Shown piece by piece: positions 1 through 5,167 of a DNA stretch of 5,167 nt. The translations under genes were made by a program, and so were the position numbers. The stretch spans positions 1-5,167 of the forward strand of contig JBCCRH010000416.1 in the NCBI GenBank assembly GCA_039208045.1, given 5' to 3'. Numbering within the stretch: the first letter of the stretch is position 1; every line of letters begins with the position of its first letter. The stretch is from JBCCRH01 sp039208045 (GTDB lineage Bacteria > Bacteroidota > Bacteroidia > Chitinophagales > Saprospiraceae). The notes under the pieces are model-generated. The model worked only from the letters and a program-made list of their open reading frames with translations, was not told the DNA's origin and made no database searches.

Positions 1-1704
1 GCGGAAGATGAAAGTGGAAAGACCCAAGAAGCATTTGCTGCTAAGCCATTCCAAATTGATTTGCAACGACCTGTGGTGATGCAGTTTACAGCAAACAACG
101 CGATGCTAGCTGATGCAGATGTCCAAACCAACGCCCTTAACTTAACAGTTCTGTTTGATGAGCCAATGGATACTTCTATCGATCCCACGATCACTATCTC
201 TGCGGCGGCTGATTTCCAAGGCCTTGTACCAAATGCTACGCTAAGTGGCTGGATCAGCGAGCAAGAATATGTCGCTGCATACGATCTTTCGGACGCAGAT
301 GAGGTAGAACTTGAGCCCTTCATAGAAGTGAGTGGCGTGACCGATCTACTGGGAAATGCTGTAGAACCATACAATGAGGTAGGTACGTTTCAACTGGATA
401 CTAAGAATCCAACAGTACTATCCGTGGAGCCTTCTGCTCCCATTCTAAATAGCACGATGATGGGTGCCGAAGCACTCACCCTTACAGTACTATTTGATGA
501 GCCGATGGATGAAGCGCTTCCTCCCAGTATTATTTTCCCGAACGCAAATCCAATAGCGGTGGGCCTTTCGCTGAATGAGACAGAAAGTTTTTGGCTAAGT
601 CCAGATACCTATGTTGCTAGTTACGATTTCAATGGTTCTAGCGTTGAGTTGAGCGATATAACGCTGGTAGTTGGGTTGACGAATGATTTATTTGGCAATC
701 AAATGGCTCCTGATTTTAATCCTAATGTGTTTAGTATTGATACCAAAGCACCAACTGCCGTGAATCTTGATCTCAATACTTCCATTTTGAATGATGCTAC
801 CGTAGGCGACGCTCGTTTCACCATTGTACAGAACTACGATGAACCCATGGATGCAACTAGCCAGCCTAGCATTAGCTTTTCGGATCCTGCCGTTGGGGGT
901 TCGCTTTCGCTAAATGCCAGTGCAAGCCAGTGGATTAGCCCTACTGTATATCGCTCCGCCTTTGATGTGATAGATGAGAATATTGAATTGGAAGCGATTA
1001 GCTACGAAGTAACCAATGCCAGAGACGAAGGAGGCAATGATATGGAAGCGGCGGTGTCTACCACTAGCTTTGCCATCGACACCCGCAACCCTGCGCTCTT
1101 GTTCCTGGCTGCTCAGCCTGAAGAAGTGACTAATGAAAATGTGGGTACTGCTGGCTTCTCCATTGTAGCCATTTTCGATCAGGAATTAGACCCCGATCAA
1201 GTACCTTCTATTCTTTTTCCAGTAGAGACGCCTCAGGCGATCAGCCTAAACACAGAGCAGTCCAGCTGGCTGAATAACACTACTTATCAAGCAGTATTCG
1301 ATGTGGCCGCCTTAACGGAAATCTTAGAGGATATTGATGTAGAAATCACTAGCGTAAGTGACTTAGCTGGTAACCCTACGGTGGTAGAAGCGATCAATTT
1401 ATTCAGTATCATGCTGGACGACTTTGTGAATACCAATGAACTGCCTATAGCCTTTGAAGGACTGAAGGTATTTCCGAATCCGACTAGTGGTACACAGCTA
1501 CTCTATGTAGAAATGAATAAGTTGCCTAGTGATCTTACCTTCAAATTGCTCAATTTACAAGGGCAAGTCGTACAAGCATGGGCACCGGAAAGTGCATCGG
1601 GTAATCGCATTAGTTTGGCGATGGGGGATTTGAGTAATGGGGTCTATCTGCTGCATCTGCAAAGTCGGGAAGGGCAGTATGTGGTGCGAGTGGTAAAGCA
1701 GTAG
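1..1704 (+). CDS. T9SS-sorted surface protein with tandem Ig-like repeats (5' end outside the window)
   Basis: The frame is open from base 1, so this is the C-terminal 567 residues of a longer protein; the TTG at 61 is an internal Leu codon, not a start. Four consecutive repeats of 111-114 residues fill residues 17-467. Each carries an F-x-I/L-D-x-x-x-P boundary, a 'FDEPMD' motif (residues 52, 165, 279; 'FDQELD' at 392), an S-x-W...Y-x-x-x-(Y/F)D segment and a D-x-x-G-N motif. These are hallmarks of bacterial Ig-like (SbsA/Big-type) beta-sandwich repeats. Residues from about 488 ('LKVFPNPTSG') to the end ('YVVRVVKQ') form a type A T9SS C-terminal sorting domain. By family knowledge, this domain directs export across the outer membrane and attachment to the surface or release. 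The role is probably adhesin or matrix protein, but this is inferred, because no catalytic domain is visible in this part. An enzymatic domain could lie upstream of the window. Confidence 0.9.
   Translation, partial: AEDESGKTQEAFAAKPFQIDLQRPVVMQFTANNAMLADADVQTNALNLTVLFDEPMDTSIDPTITISAAADFQGLVPNATLSGWISEQEYVAAYDLSDADEVELEPFIEVSGVTDLLGNAVEPYNEVGTFQLDTKNPTVLSVEPSAPILNSTMMGAEALTLTVLFDEPMDEALPPSIIFPNANPIAVGLSLNETESFWLSPDTYVASYDFNGSSVELSDITLVVGLTNDLFGNQMAPDFNPNVFSIDTKAPTAVNLDLNTSILNDATVGDARFTIVQNYDEPMDATSQPSISFSDPAVGGSLSLNASASQWISPTVYRSAFDVIDENIELEAISYEVTNARDEGGNDMEAAVSTTSFAIDTRNPALLFLAAQPEEVTNENVGTAGFSIVAIFDQELDPDQVPSILFPVETPQAISLNTEQSSWLNNTTYQAVFDVAALTEILEDIDVEITSVSDLAGNPTVVEAINLFSIMLDDFVNTNELPIAFEGLKVFPNPTSGTQLLYVEMNKLPSDLTFKLLNLQGQVVQAWAPESASGNRISLAMGDLSNGVYLLHLQSREGQYVVRVVKQ
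49..1401 (+). repeat. Four tandem Ig-like protein repeats (about 339-bp unit)
   Basis: Unit boundaries set at the F-x-(I/L)-D motif fall at 49, 388, 730 and 1069, with a last boundary motif at 1402. The periods are therefore 339, 342, 339 and 333 bp. At DNA level the units are well diverged, but the core motif of units 1 and 2 (about 146-171 and 485-510) differs at only 3 of 26 positions. Residues 1-16 of the visible protein look like the tail of a further unit, so the array continues to the left. Unit 4 is the most diverged: FDQELD replaces FDEPMD, and its final boundary lacks the D-T-K/R-x-P continuation. That is usual for a terminal unit adjoining the sorting domain. Confidence 0.88.
1462..1701 (+). 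other. T9SS type A C-terminal sorting domain (Por_Secre_tail-like)
   Basis: These 80 codons hold the conserved blocks of the family in order. There is a start block 'KVFPNPTSG', a beta strand plus 'LLNLQGQVV' (the usual h-D/N-x-x-G-x-x-V block), 'LSNGVYLLHL' (the usual L-x-x-G-x-Y-h-h-x-h block), and a basic end 'VVRVVKQ'. This domain is recognised by the T9SS and is normally removed when the cargo is attached to the cell surface. It is preceded by a short linker of about 20 residues after the last Ig-like unit. Confidence 0.92.
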
Positions 1705-1717
1705 TGGCACTTGAAAT

Positions 1718-1807
1718 TTCCTTCGCGGATTGCAAATCCACGAGGCACGGGCCTGGTGTAAATTATACCAGGCCCGTGCTACTCTGATTTGTAATCCGAG
1801 TAAGGAA
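1718..1807. repeat. Nested 90-bp palindrome, REPIN-like; may also act as a 3' stem-loop
   Basis: The centre is a perfect 13-bp inverted repeat (1745-1757 with 1767-1779, GC-rich), extendable by a G-T and a T-A pair to leave a 5-nt loop. Flanking it, 1726-1738 pairs with 1786-1798 at 12 of 13 positions. Outside that, TTCCTT (1718-1723) pairs with AAGGAA (1802-1807). Each flanking arm is also a short hairpin by itself: GGATT-gca-AATCC at 1727/1728-1739, and an imperfect GATT-tgt-AATC on the other side. Two small inverted hairpins facing each other around a spacer is the layout of REPINs/BIMEs. No T-run follows the central stem, so it is not a textbook Rho-independent terminator, although the stem could still stabilise or end the upstream mRNA. 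Confidence 0.75.
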
Positions 1808-1839
1808 TCAATTACTTTTATCAAAGCTCATAGTGAAGC

Positions 1840-2454
1840 ATGAACAATATCGACCACCTCGTCTACGCCACGCCCGAACTAGAGCAAGGCATTCAAGAAA
1901 TAGAAGAGCTGCTGGGTGTGCGAGCAACGCCTGGCGGGCAGCATCCGAATTGGGGGACGCACAATGCATTGGTAAGTTTGGGGCCCACTTGCTACTTGGA
2001 AATTATTGCGCCTGACCCTAGGCAAACCATCCAACCTTCCATTTTCCAGCTAGCGAGCTTGCAGCATAGTAAGCTCGTTACTTGGGCAGCAAAAGCGCGC
2101 TTGAGTCCAGACATTTTAGCGGAAGCGAAAACAAAAGGGCTCCACTTCGGCGGACTCATAGCTGGTGCTCGGCAAAAGCCAGATGGTACACTCCTTCAAT
2201 GGCAGCTGACTGATCCTACAGTAGAAATCCAGCAAGGTATGATTCCCTTTTTGATCGATTGGGGGGAAAGTGCGCACCCAGCTGCATCGGCAGTGCGTGG
2301 CGGAGCACTGAAAGCACTTCGGCTCGTGCATCCTAATCCAAGGCTTGTGCAAAGCCTTTTGGATAATCTTCAAATCGCACTAGAGGTAGAGCATGGCGAT
2401 CAGCCCAAGCTGCAAGCGAAGATAGAAGGCCTCAAAGACACCATTTGGCTATAG
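1840..2454 (+). CDS. VOC superfamily glyoxalase-like protein (Glyoxalase_3 type)
   Basis: This is a cytoplasmic protein of 204 residues with no signal peptide. The N-terminus 'NNIDHLVYATPELEQGI' is the first beta-alpha element of a vicinal-oxygen-chelate module, with His6 in the usual metal-ligand position. 'WGTHNALVSLG' (residues 38-48, His41) and 'YLEIIAPDP' (52-60, Glu54) follow as in the family, giving an H/H/E-like set of possible metal ligands. The second half holds 'IPFLIDWGESAHP', a signature I associate with the Glyoxalase_3 (PF13468) group. VOC enzymes include lyases, dioxygenases and isomerases; the substrate here cannot be told. The ATG at 1840 is chosen because the family motif starts at residue 4. 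No clear Shine-Dalgarno sequence is seen, which is common in this phylum. An overlapping frame starting at 1833 is a shadow. Confidence 0.88.
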   Translation: MNNIDHLVYATPELEQGIQEIEELLGVRATPGGQHPNWGTHNALVSLGPTCYLEIIAPDPRQTIQPSIFQLASLQHSKLVTWAAKARLSPDILAEAKTKGLHFGGLIAGARQKPDGTLLQWQLTDPTVEIQQGMIPFLIDWGESAHPAASAVRGGALKALRLVHPNPRLVQSLLDNLQIALEVEHGDQPKLQAKIEGLKDTIWL

Positions 2455-2455
2455 C

Positions 2456-2950
2456 CTACCACCCCCAGGTGCCCTGCCCCCCTTTGAATGGCCCTACGAT
2501 ATCGGAAGTGATCCAGCCCCCATAGAAATCTCCCGCCTGGGCATTGACCAACTCGCCATCTACGTAACAGGCATCCGCCTTGCTGGCGTAAAACGATAAA
2601 TAGTCTTTGATCGGTGCGAATGCGGCAGAGGGATTCGTGTAACTCCATGCCATCGAGGGTACTAAGCGCTCGCCAACTTGCACATCCCAATAGCTTGCAC
2701 TCCCTTTCCATTCGCAAAAAGAACGCTGCCCAGCACGGACTTTGAAGAACTCCAGTTTTAGATCGGAAGGTGGAAAATAGTAAGTAGGTGGATGAGAAGT
2801 CTCCAATACCCGATAGGCGTGATTGGTGCGGGCGATAATTTGCCCATTTAGTTCAACAATGAGCTCTTTGCTGGTGGATTCAAGCTTGGGAGGGCGCGGA
2901 TAGTCCCAGACGCTCTCCTGCCCTTTTTTGGGTTTAATTCGATCTCTCAT
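2456..2950 (-). CDS. DUF427 family protein
   Basis: This is a complete 164-residue protein with the full set of DUF427 (PF04248) motifs: 'ESVWDYPRPP' (12-21), 'SFCEWKGSASYWDV' (77-90), 'YVDGE' (129-133) and 'GDFYGGWITSDIVGPFKG' (140-157). DUF427 proteins are small, Trp/Tyr-rich, beta-rich cytoplasmic proteins found across many bacteria. I know of no firmly assigned reaction, so none is given. The ATG at 2950 places 11 residues before the first conserved motif, as is usual. The stop is one base from the stop of the convergent VOC gene, with no terminator visible between them. The start faces a 144-bp divergent region shared with the DUF2911 lipoprotein gene. Confidence 0.92.
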   Translation of the reverse strand: MRDRIKPKKGQESVWDYPRPPKLESTSKELIVELNGQIIARTNHAYRVLETSHPPTYYFPPSDLKLEFFKVRAGQRSFCEWKGSASYWDVQVGERLVPSMAWSYTNPSAAFAPIKDYLSFYASKADACYVDGELVNAQAGDFYGGWITSDIVGPFKGGQGTWGW

Positions 2951-3094
2951 GCGTGTCTAACACCACGCCAAGTGATATGTTTTGCTCGATCAATGGTGCT
3001 TAGCGATAAAATGTTAGGGAGTGCTCAAAACAATTGGGATACTTTTTTCTTTTGTAAGAAAATTCTAATTGTTTATTCACTAAAATATTGACCA
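2951..3094. promoter_or_regulatory. Divergent intergenic region for the DUF427 and DUF2911 genes
   Basis: These 144 bp lie between two divergently oriented start codons and so must hold the promoters of both genes. The half next to the lipoprotein gene (about 3037-3094) is strongly AT-rich. I looked for the Bacteroidota promoter pattern (TTTG, then TAnnTTTG about 20 bp downstream). I found only near matches such as TACTTTTT at 3040-3047, without a correctly spaced upstream element, so no promoter boxes are called. Neither gene has a clear Shine-Dalgarno sequence. Confidence 0.45.
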
Positions 3095-3742
3095 ATGAAG
3101 AACAGTTTGTTCGTCCTACTCTTGAGTTTATTTTGCTTGACATTTAGTTGCAATAATGCAGCAGACACCTCGAATAATGAGGAAACAACGGCAACAGAAG
3201 AAGCACCTGACGAAACACCTGCTGCTGAAGCGGAGGCAGTTACTGCCTATACGGTGCCAGCAAAGGGTGCCAATTATAATATCACGGTAGTTGATGGGGA
3301 GCCTAAAAGTCCACGAAAAGAGATGAAAGGGCAAATTGGAGAGGTAGCGGTTACTGTAAATTATGGTAGCCCTTCGAAGCGAGGAAGAGATATTTGGGGT
3401 ACGAGCTTAGTACCTTATGGTGGAAAAGTATGGCGTACTGGTGCTAATGAAGCTACCATCATCGAATTTTCGCAAGATGTAATGATAGAGGGGCAGAAAC
3501 TACCTGCTGGTAAGTACTCCTTATTTAGTGTGAACGAAGCAGAAAGTACTAATCTTCACTTCAACTCAGAAACTGGCCAGTGGGGTAGCAATCATGATGC
3601 TAGCAAAGATGTGTTAGTGGTAACCGTTACGCCACAAACAGCAGCAGAGGTAGCTGAATCTATGGACTTTATGGTGGATGGCGATGCGGTGGTGCTTAGA
3701 TGGGATACGCGTGCTATTCCTTTTAAGGTAGCAGGAGCATAG
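3095..3742 (+). CDS. DUF2911 family lipoprotein
   Basis: This is a complete 215-residue exported protein. Residues 1-19 form a lipoprotein signal: K2, a hydrophobic core, then 'LTFSC' with Cys19 as the predicted lipidated residue (loose lipobox, -1 Ser). Residues 20-50 are an acidic Thr/Glu/Ala/Pro-rich linker. Residues about 72-212 match DUF2911 (PF11138): 'SPRKEMKGQIG' (72-82), 'YGSPSKRGRDIWG' (90-102), 'LVPYGGKVWRTGANEAT' (105-121), 'LPAGKYSLF', a 'KDVLVVTVTP' strand and the end 'RAIPFKV'. The family is widespread in Bacteroidota and I know of no assigned activity. The protein should be anchored to a membrane in the envelope; whether it faces the periplasm or the surface is not clear. The ATG at 3095 is set by the signal peptide. 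A strong terminator follows about 12 bases after the stop codon, so it is probably monocistronic. Confidence 0.92.
   Translation: MKNSLFVLLLSLFCLTFSCNNAADTSNNEETTATEEAPDETPAAEAEAVTAYTVPAKGANYNITVVDGEPKSPRKEMKGQIGEVAVTVNYGSPSKRGRDIWGTSLVPYGGKVWRTGANEATIIEFSQDVMIEGQKLPAGKYSLFSVNEAESTNLHFNSETGQWGSNHDASKDVLVVTVTPQTAAEVAESMDFMVDGDAVVLRWDTRAIPFKVAGA
3151..3153 (+). other. Lipobox cysteine of the DUF2911 lipoprotein
   Basis: Codon 19 (TGC) ends 'LTFSC', which follows a hydrophobic stretch of about 14 residues and is followed by Asn-Asn. This is the predicted cut and lipidation site for signal peptidase II. The residues after it (N-N-A-A-D) do not clearly match the surface-export signals described for Bacteroidota lipoproteins, such as K-(D/E)2. 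Localisation on the outer face is therefore not supported directly. Confidence 0.8.
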
Positions 3743-3753
3743 TTTGCCGTTAA

Positions 3754-3794
3754 AAAAAAGAGAGCTGGTAAAACGTTTACCAGCTCTCTTTTTT
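3754..3794. terminator. Bidirectional Rho-independent terminator
   Basis: A perfect 19-bp stem (3754-3772 with 3776-3794) closes on a 3-nt loop (ACG). The core is GAGAGCTGGTAAA, flanked on the left by a run of eight A and on the right by six T. Read on either strand, it gives a GC-containing stem followed by a U-run. It sits between the stop of the DUF2911 gene (3742) and the stop of the convergent exported-protein gene (3803), and so serves both. Confidence 0.95.
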
Positions 3795-3802
3795 CTAACC
3801 TT

Positions 3803-4534
3803 TTAGGTTCCTTCATCTAGCAAGATAAAGAGCTTTACAAAGTCATCTTCTTTCTTGACTTTCAAGTCGTGCTTTTTGATCAATTTCTTGATCGTTTTAG
3901 CCTCTTTTGGGAGGGCGTTGCGAAGACTCTTCGAAGATTTTTTTACTTGTATCAATTTCTTGCCATTGTATACATAGTACTCATGCAAGGACATAAACTT
4001 GTCTGGTCGGCGCACCATCCCTAGGTTCTCCACATGACTCTCTTTGCGTAGGTACTTATCGTGATAGTGCAGCACTAGATAATTGGGCCCATTGTGTAGG
4101 ACCTCATAATATTTCATTCCTCTTGGCCCGATCCCAAATTCTCTCGATAGATCGTGTACTTCAAACCAATAGGTCTTGTTGTCATCCGTCAAAGTAAACA
4201 TCTGGATCTTTTCAATCGGAATATCCCCATATTTATCTTCATTTAGCTGTGCGTAAAGAACATGGTTATCTAGATCAACTGCTAGATTGAGTTGTTCGCC
4301 CAGCATATTACCTCCACGAGCTTGGATTTGCCCTTGGCGCCACTCTTCGAACAAGTAAGGGCTGCCTTTGACTCGGTTGACGTTACTGAAGGTGGGAAAA
4401 CCGGTTGACTTTGGGTTTAGATTTGCGAGTTGGTTGACGCTGTACAAATCTTTTAAATTCCCATCAGGTGTCTGGCCAAAGAGCCAACTGCTAGTGAGCA
4501 TCAATGCTAAAGAGTAGAGCAATATTTTTTTCAT
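3803..4534 (-). CDS. Secreted protein of unknown function
   Basis: The start is placed at the ATG at 4534, giving 243 residues. From there the protein opens with a typical signal peptide, 'MKKILLYSLALMLTSSWLFG' with likely cleavage near G20/Q21. An open frame running back to 4663 would bury this signal behind 43 residues and would also run through the terminator of the upstream gene. Landmarks of the mature protein are 'GSPYLFEEWRQGQI', 'LNLAVDLDNHVLYAQL' (a predicted beta-strand-rich middle) and a Lys-rich tail with 'KKLIKKHDLKVKKEDDFVKL'. This overall plan (GSPYL-(F/Y)-x-x-W near the start, Lys-rich helical tail) resembles uncharacterised exported proteins I associate with Bacteroidota, but I cannot name a family. 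Location is periplasm or outer membrane by inference. No catalytic motif or lipobox is seen. Confidence 0.82.
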   Translation of the reverse strand: MKKILLYSLALMLTSSWLFGQTPDGNLKDLYSVNQLANLNPKSTGFPTFSNVNRVKGSPYLFEEWRQGQIQARGGNMLGEQLNLAVDLDNHVLYAQLNEDKYGDIPIEKIQMFTLTDDNKTYWFEVHDLSREFGIGPRGMKYYEVLHNGPNYLVLHYHDKYLRKESHVENLGMVRRPDKFMSLHEYYVYNGKKLIQVKKSSKSLRNALPKEAKTIKKLIKKHDLKVKKEDDFVKLFILLDEGT

Positions 4535-4635
4535 AAGTACATTTTTTTGGTTAAAATCTATTATTAATTTACAAAATCCTTCTCCCCTTCTTCTGTATTC
4601 CTGTACTCTTAACAACAATTTAGGATTTTTGTGCA

Positions 4636-4677
4636 TAAAAGCCTCGCCGATAGAATTCATCATCTACCGACAAGGCT
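4636..4677 (-). terminator. Rho-independent terminator of the sulfotransferase gene (minus strand)
   Basis: In minus-strand RNA, bases 4677-4664 pair with 4653-4640 as a continuous 14-bp stem: 11 Watson-Crick pairs and 3 G-U pairs, with a 10-nt loop. It is followed by UUUUA. The stem begins 15 bases after the sulfotransferase stop codon. In plus-strand RNA the three G-U positions become C-A mismatches, so the signal works well on one strand only. Confidence 0.8.
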
Positions 4678-4692
4678 GTCTTTACTACTAGT

Positions 4693-5167
4693 CTAAAGTA
4701 TTTCCCAAGACCCCTTTATGTTGAGGTCTTTACGAAACCGATCGACCCAAAGCTCAGAATGCGCATTGGCCGTTCTTTGAAGCTTTGGCGTTGCCACGGT
4801 ATAGCCATTGTGTGGAATACCCAGAAAGTTGATAATCCGATGAATGGTAGCCTCATAGTCTGCCACAAAATCTTCGTATACGACAGTAAAAGGCACAATG
4901 TTGTGCTTTGAAAAATAAGCTTGTGTCGCACACTCTTTGAGCATGAGCTCTTTGAATAAGTGCATGAGTGCATCAAAAACGTATTTCCCTTCATAGAAAT
5001 CATCGCCTTTAGCACGTTTTTCTCCAGCACGCAAATGCCAAGTTTCATCCTGAATAGCCTTCCACCAAGAAACAGCCTGGCGTACTTTATTGCGCCGAGT
5101 CAGGTAAATATGCTTTGCATTTGGAAAAATTTCTGACCATATCAATTCGTGATTATCGATAGGTGCA
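4693..5167 (-). CDS. Stf0-type sulfotransferase, C-terminal part
   Basis: The reading frame is open to the right edge, giving 157 residues. A TTG codon at 5145 is internal, and seven more in-frame codons (A-P-I-D-N-H-E) precede it in the window. 'IYLTRRNKVRQAVSWWKAIQ' (visible residues 20-39) matches the 3'-phosphate-binding region of PAPS sulfotransferases. Arg25 and Ser33 have the R-x7-S spacing used to hold the PAPS 3'-phosphate. The Q-A-V-S-x-x-x-A-x-Q-x-x-x-W wording points to the Stf0 family (PF09037; its characterised member is trehalose 2-sulfotransferase of mycobacteria). 'VVYEDFVADYEATIHRIINFLG' is the usual later helix, and the end 'ELWVDRFRKDLN' is typical. The N-terminal P-loop-like 5'-phosphosulfate site lies outside the window. 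The acceptor is unknown; a sugar, glycolipid or polysaccharide is plausible. Confidence 0.88.
   Translation of the reverse strand, partial: APIDNHELIWSEIFPNAKHIYLTRRNKVRQAVSWWKAIQDETWHLRAGEKRAKGDDFYEGKYVFDALMHLFKELMLKECATQAYFSKHNIVPFTVVYEDFVADYEATIHRIINFLGIPHNGYTVATPKLQRTANAHSELWVDRFRKDLNIKGSWEIL

Noticed and set aside
49..1401. Repeat array considered as a CRISPR or recent DNA duplication
   Set aside because: The period is about 339 bp, the units are in frame and diverged at DNA level, and conservation is at protein level. These are protein domains, not a DNA repeat system.
1555..1824. 89-residue minus-strand open frame over the end of the T9SS protein and the palindrome
   Set aside because: It is antisense to the strongly supported sorting domain and reads through both arms of the palindrome. 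It has no recognisable motif, so it is a shadow.
1833..2015. 60-residue plus-strand frame overlapping the VOC gene
   Set aside because: It overlaps the start of the VOC gene in another frame. Its Arg/His/Ala-rich composition is typical of a shadow translation.
2116..2717. Two minus-strand frames (2116-2373 and 2400-2717) over the VOC and DUF427 genes
   Set aside because: One is antisense to the VOC gene. The other is a second frame on the same strand as DUF427. Neither resembles a known domain, while the overlapped genes match families over their full length.
2951..2968. Short inverted repeat GCGTG/CACGC directly before the DUF427 start codon
   Set aside because: The stem is only 5 bp with an 8-nt loop, which is expected by chance. 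Its position next to the ATG is suggestive of an operator or translational hairpin, but nothing else supports it.
3128..3816. Minus-strand frames antisense to the DUF2911 gene (3128-3334 and 3592-3816)
   Set aside because: Both lie opposite conserved DUF2911 codons, and the second also crosses the bidirectional terminator. The first is Cys/Phe/Arg-rich, the mirror of the acidic linker.
4553..4560. Minus-strand TAGATTTT as a possible -7 box for the exported-protein gene
   Set aside because: It is close to TAnnTTTG, but the nearest TTTG lies about 11 bp upstream rather than about 20, so a promoter call is not justified.
4716..5048. 110-residue minus-strand frame inside the sulfotransferase gene
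   Set aside because: It is a second frame within a gene whose own frame keeps the PAPS-binding and C-terminal motifs. No sign of a frameshift is seen.

Overview
The window looks like chromosomal DNA of a member of the Bacteroidota, plausibly a Saprospiraceae/Lewinella-like marine or environmental bacterium. The phylum call rests on three things: a C-terminal type IX secretion (T9SS) sorting domain with a 'KVFPNPTSG' start, a DUF2911 lipoprotein with an 'SCNN' lipobox, and a secreted protein with a Lys-rich tail of a kind I associate with this phylum. The family-level guess is weak.

Layout from left to right. (1) Bases 1-1704 (+) are the 3' part of a large T9SS-exported surface protein built of tandem Ig-like repeats of about 113 residues, ending in a sorting domain. 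(2) Bases 1705-1839 are an intergenic region dominated by a nested palindrome (1718-1807) with a REPIN-like or mobile-repeat architecture. (3) Bases 1840-2454 (+) encode a VOC/glyoxalase-like protein. It converges tail to tail, with one base between the stop codons, on a DUF427 protein at 2456-2950 (-). (4) A 144-bp divergent intergenic region precedes a DUF2911 lipoprotein at 3095-3742 (+). (5) A near-ideal bidirectional terminator (3754-3794) separates that gene from a convergent secreted protein of unknown function, 3803-4534 (-). (6) A terminator at 4636-4677, whose stem pairs fully only in minus-strand RNA, ends a Stf0-type sulfotransferase at 4693-5167 (-). That gene runs off the right edge.

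The genes do not form an obvious operon or pathway. They are mostly single-gene units in alternating orientation: one surface adhesin-like protein, two small cytoplasmic proteins, one lipoprotein, one exported protein and one sulfotransferase. I found no CRISPR array, transposase, tRNA, rRNA, toxin-antitoxin pair or recognisable defence system. The most interesting non-coding signals are the nested palindrome at 1718-1807 and the strand-specific G-U terminator at 4636-4677.
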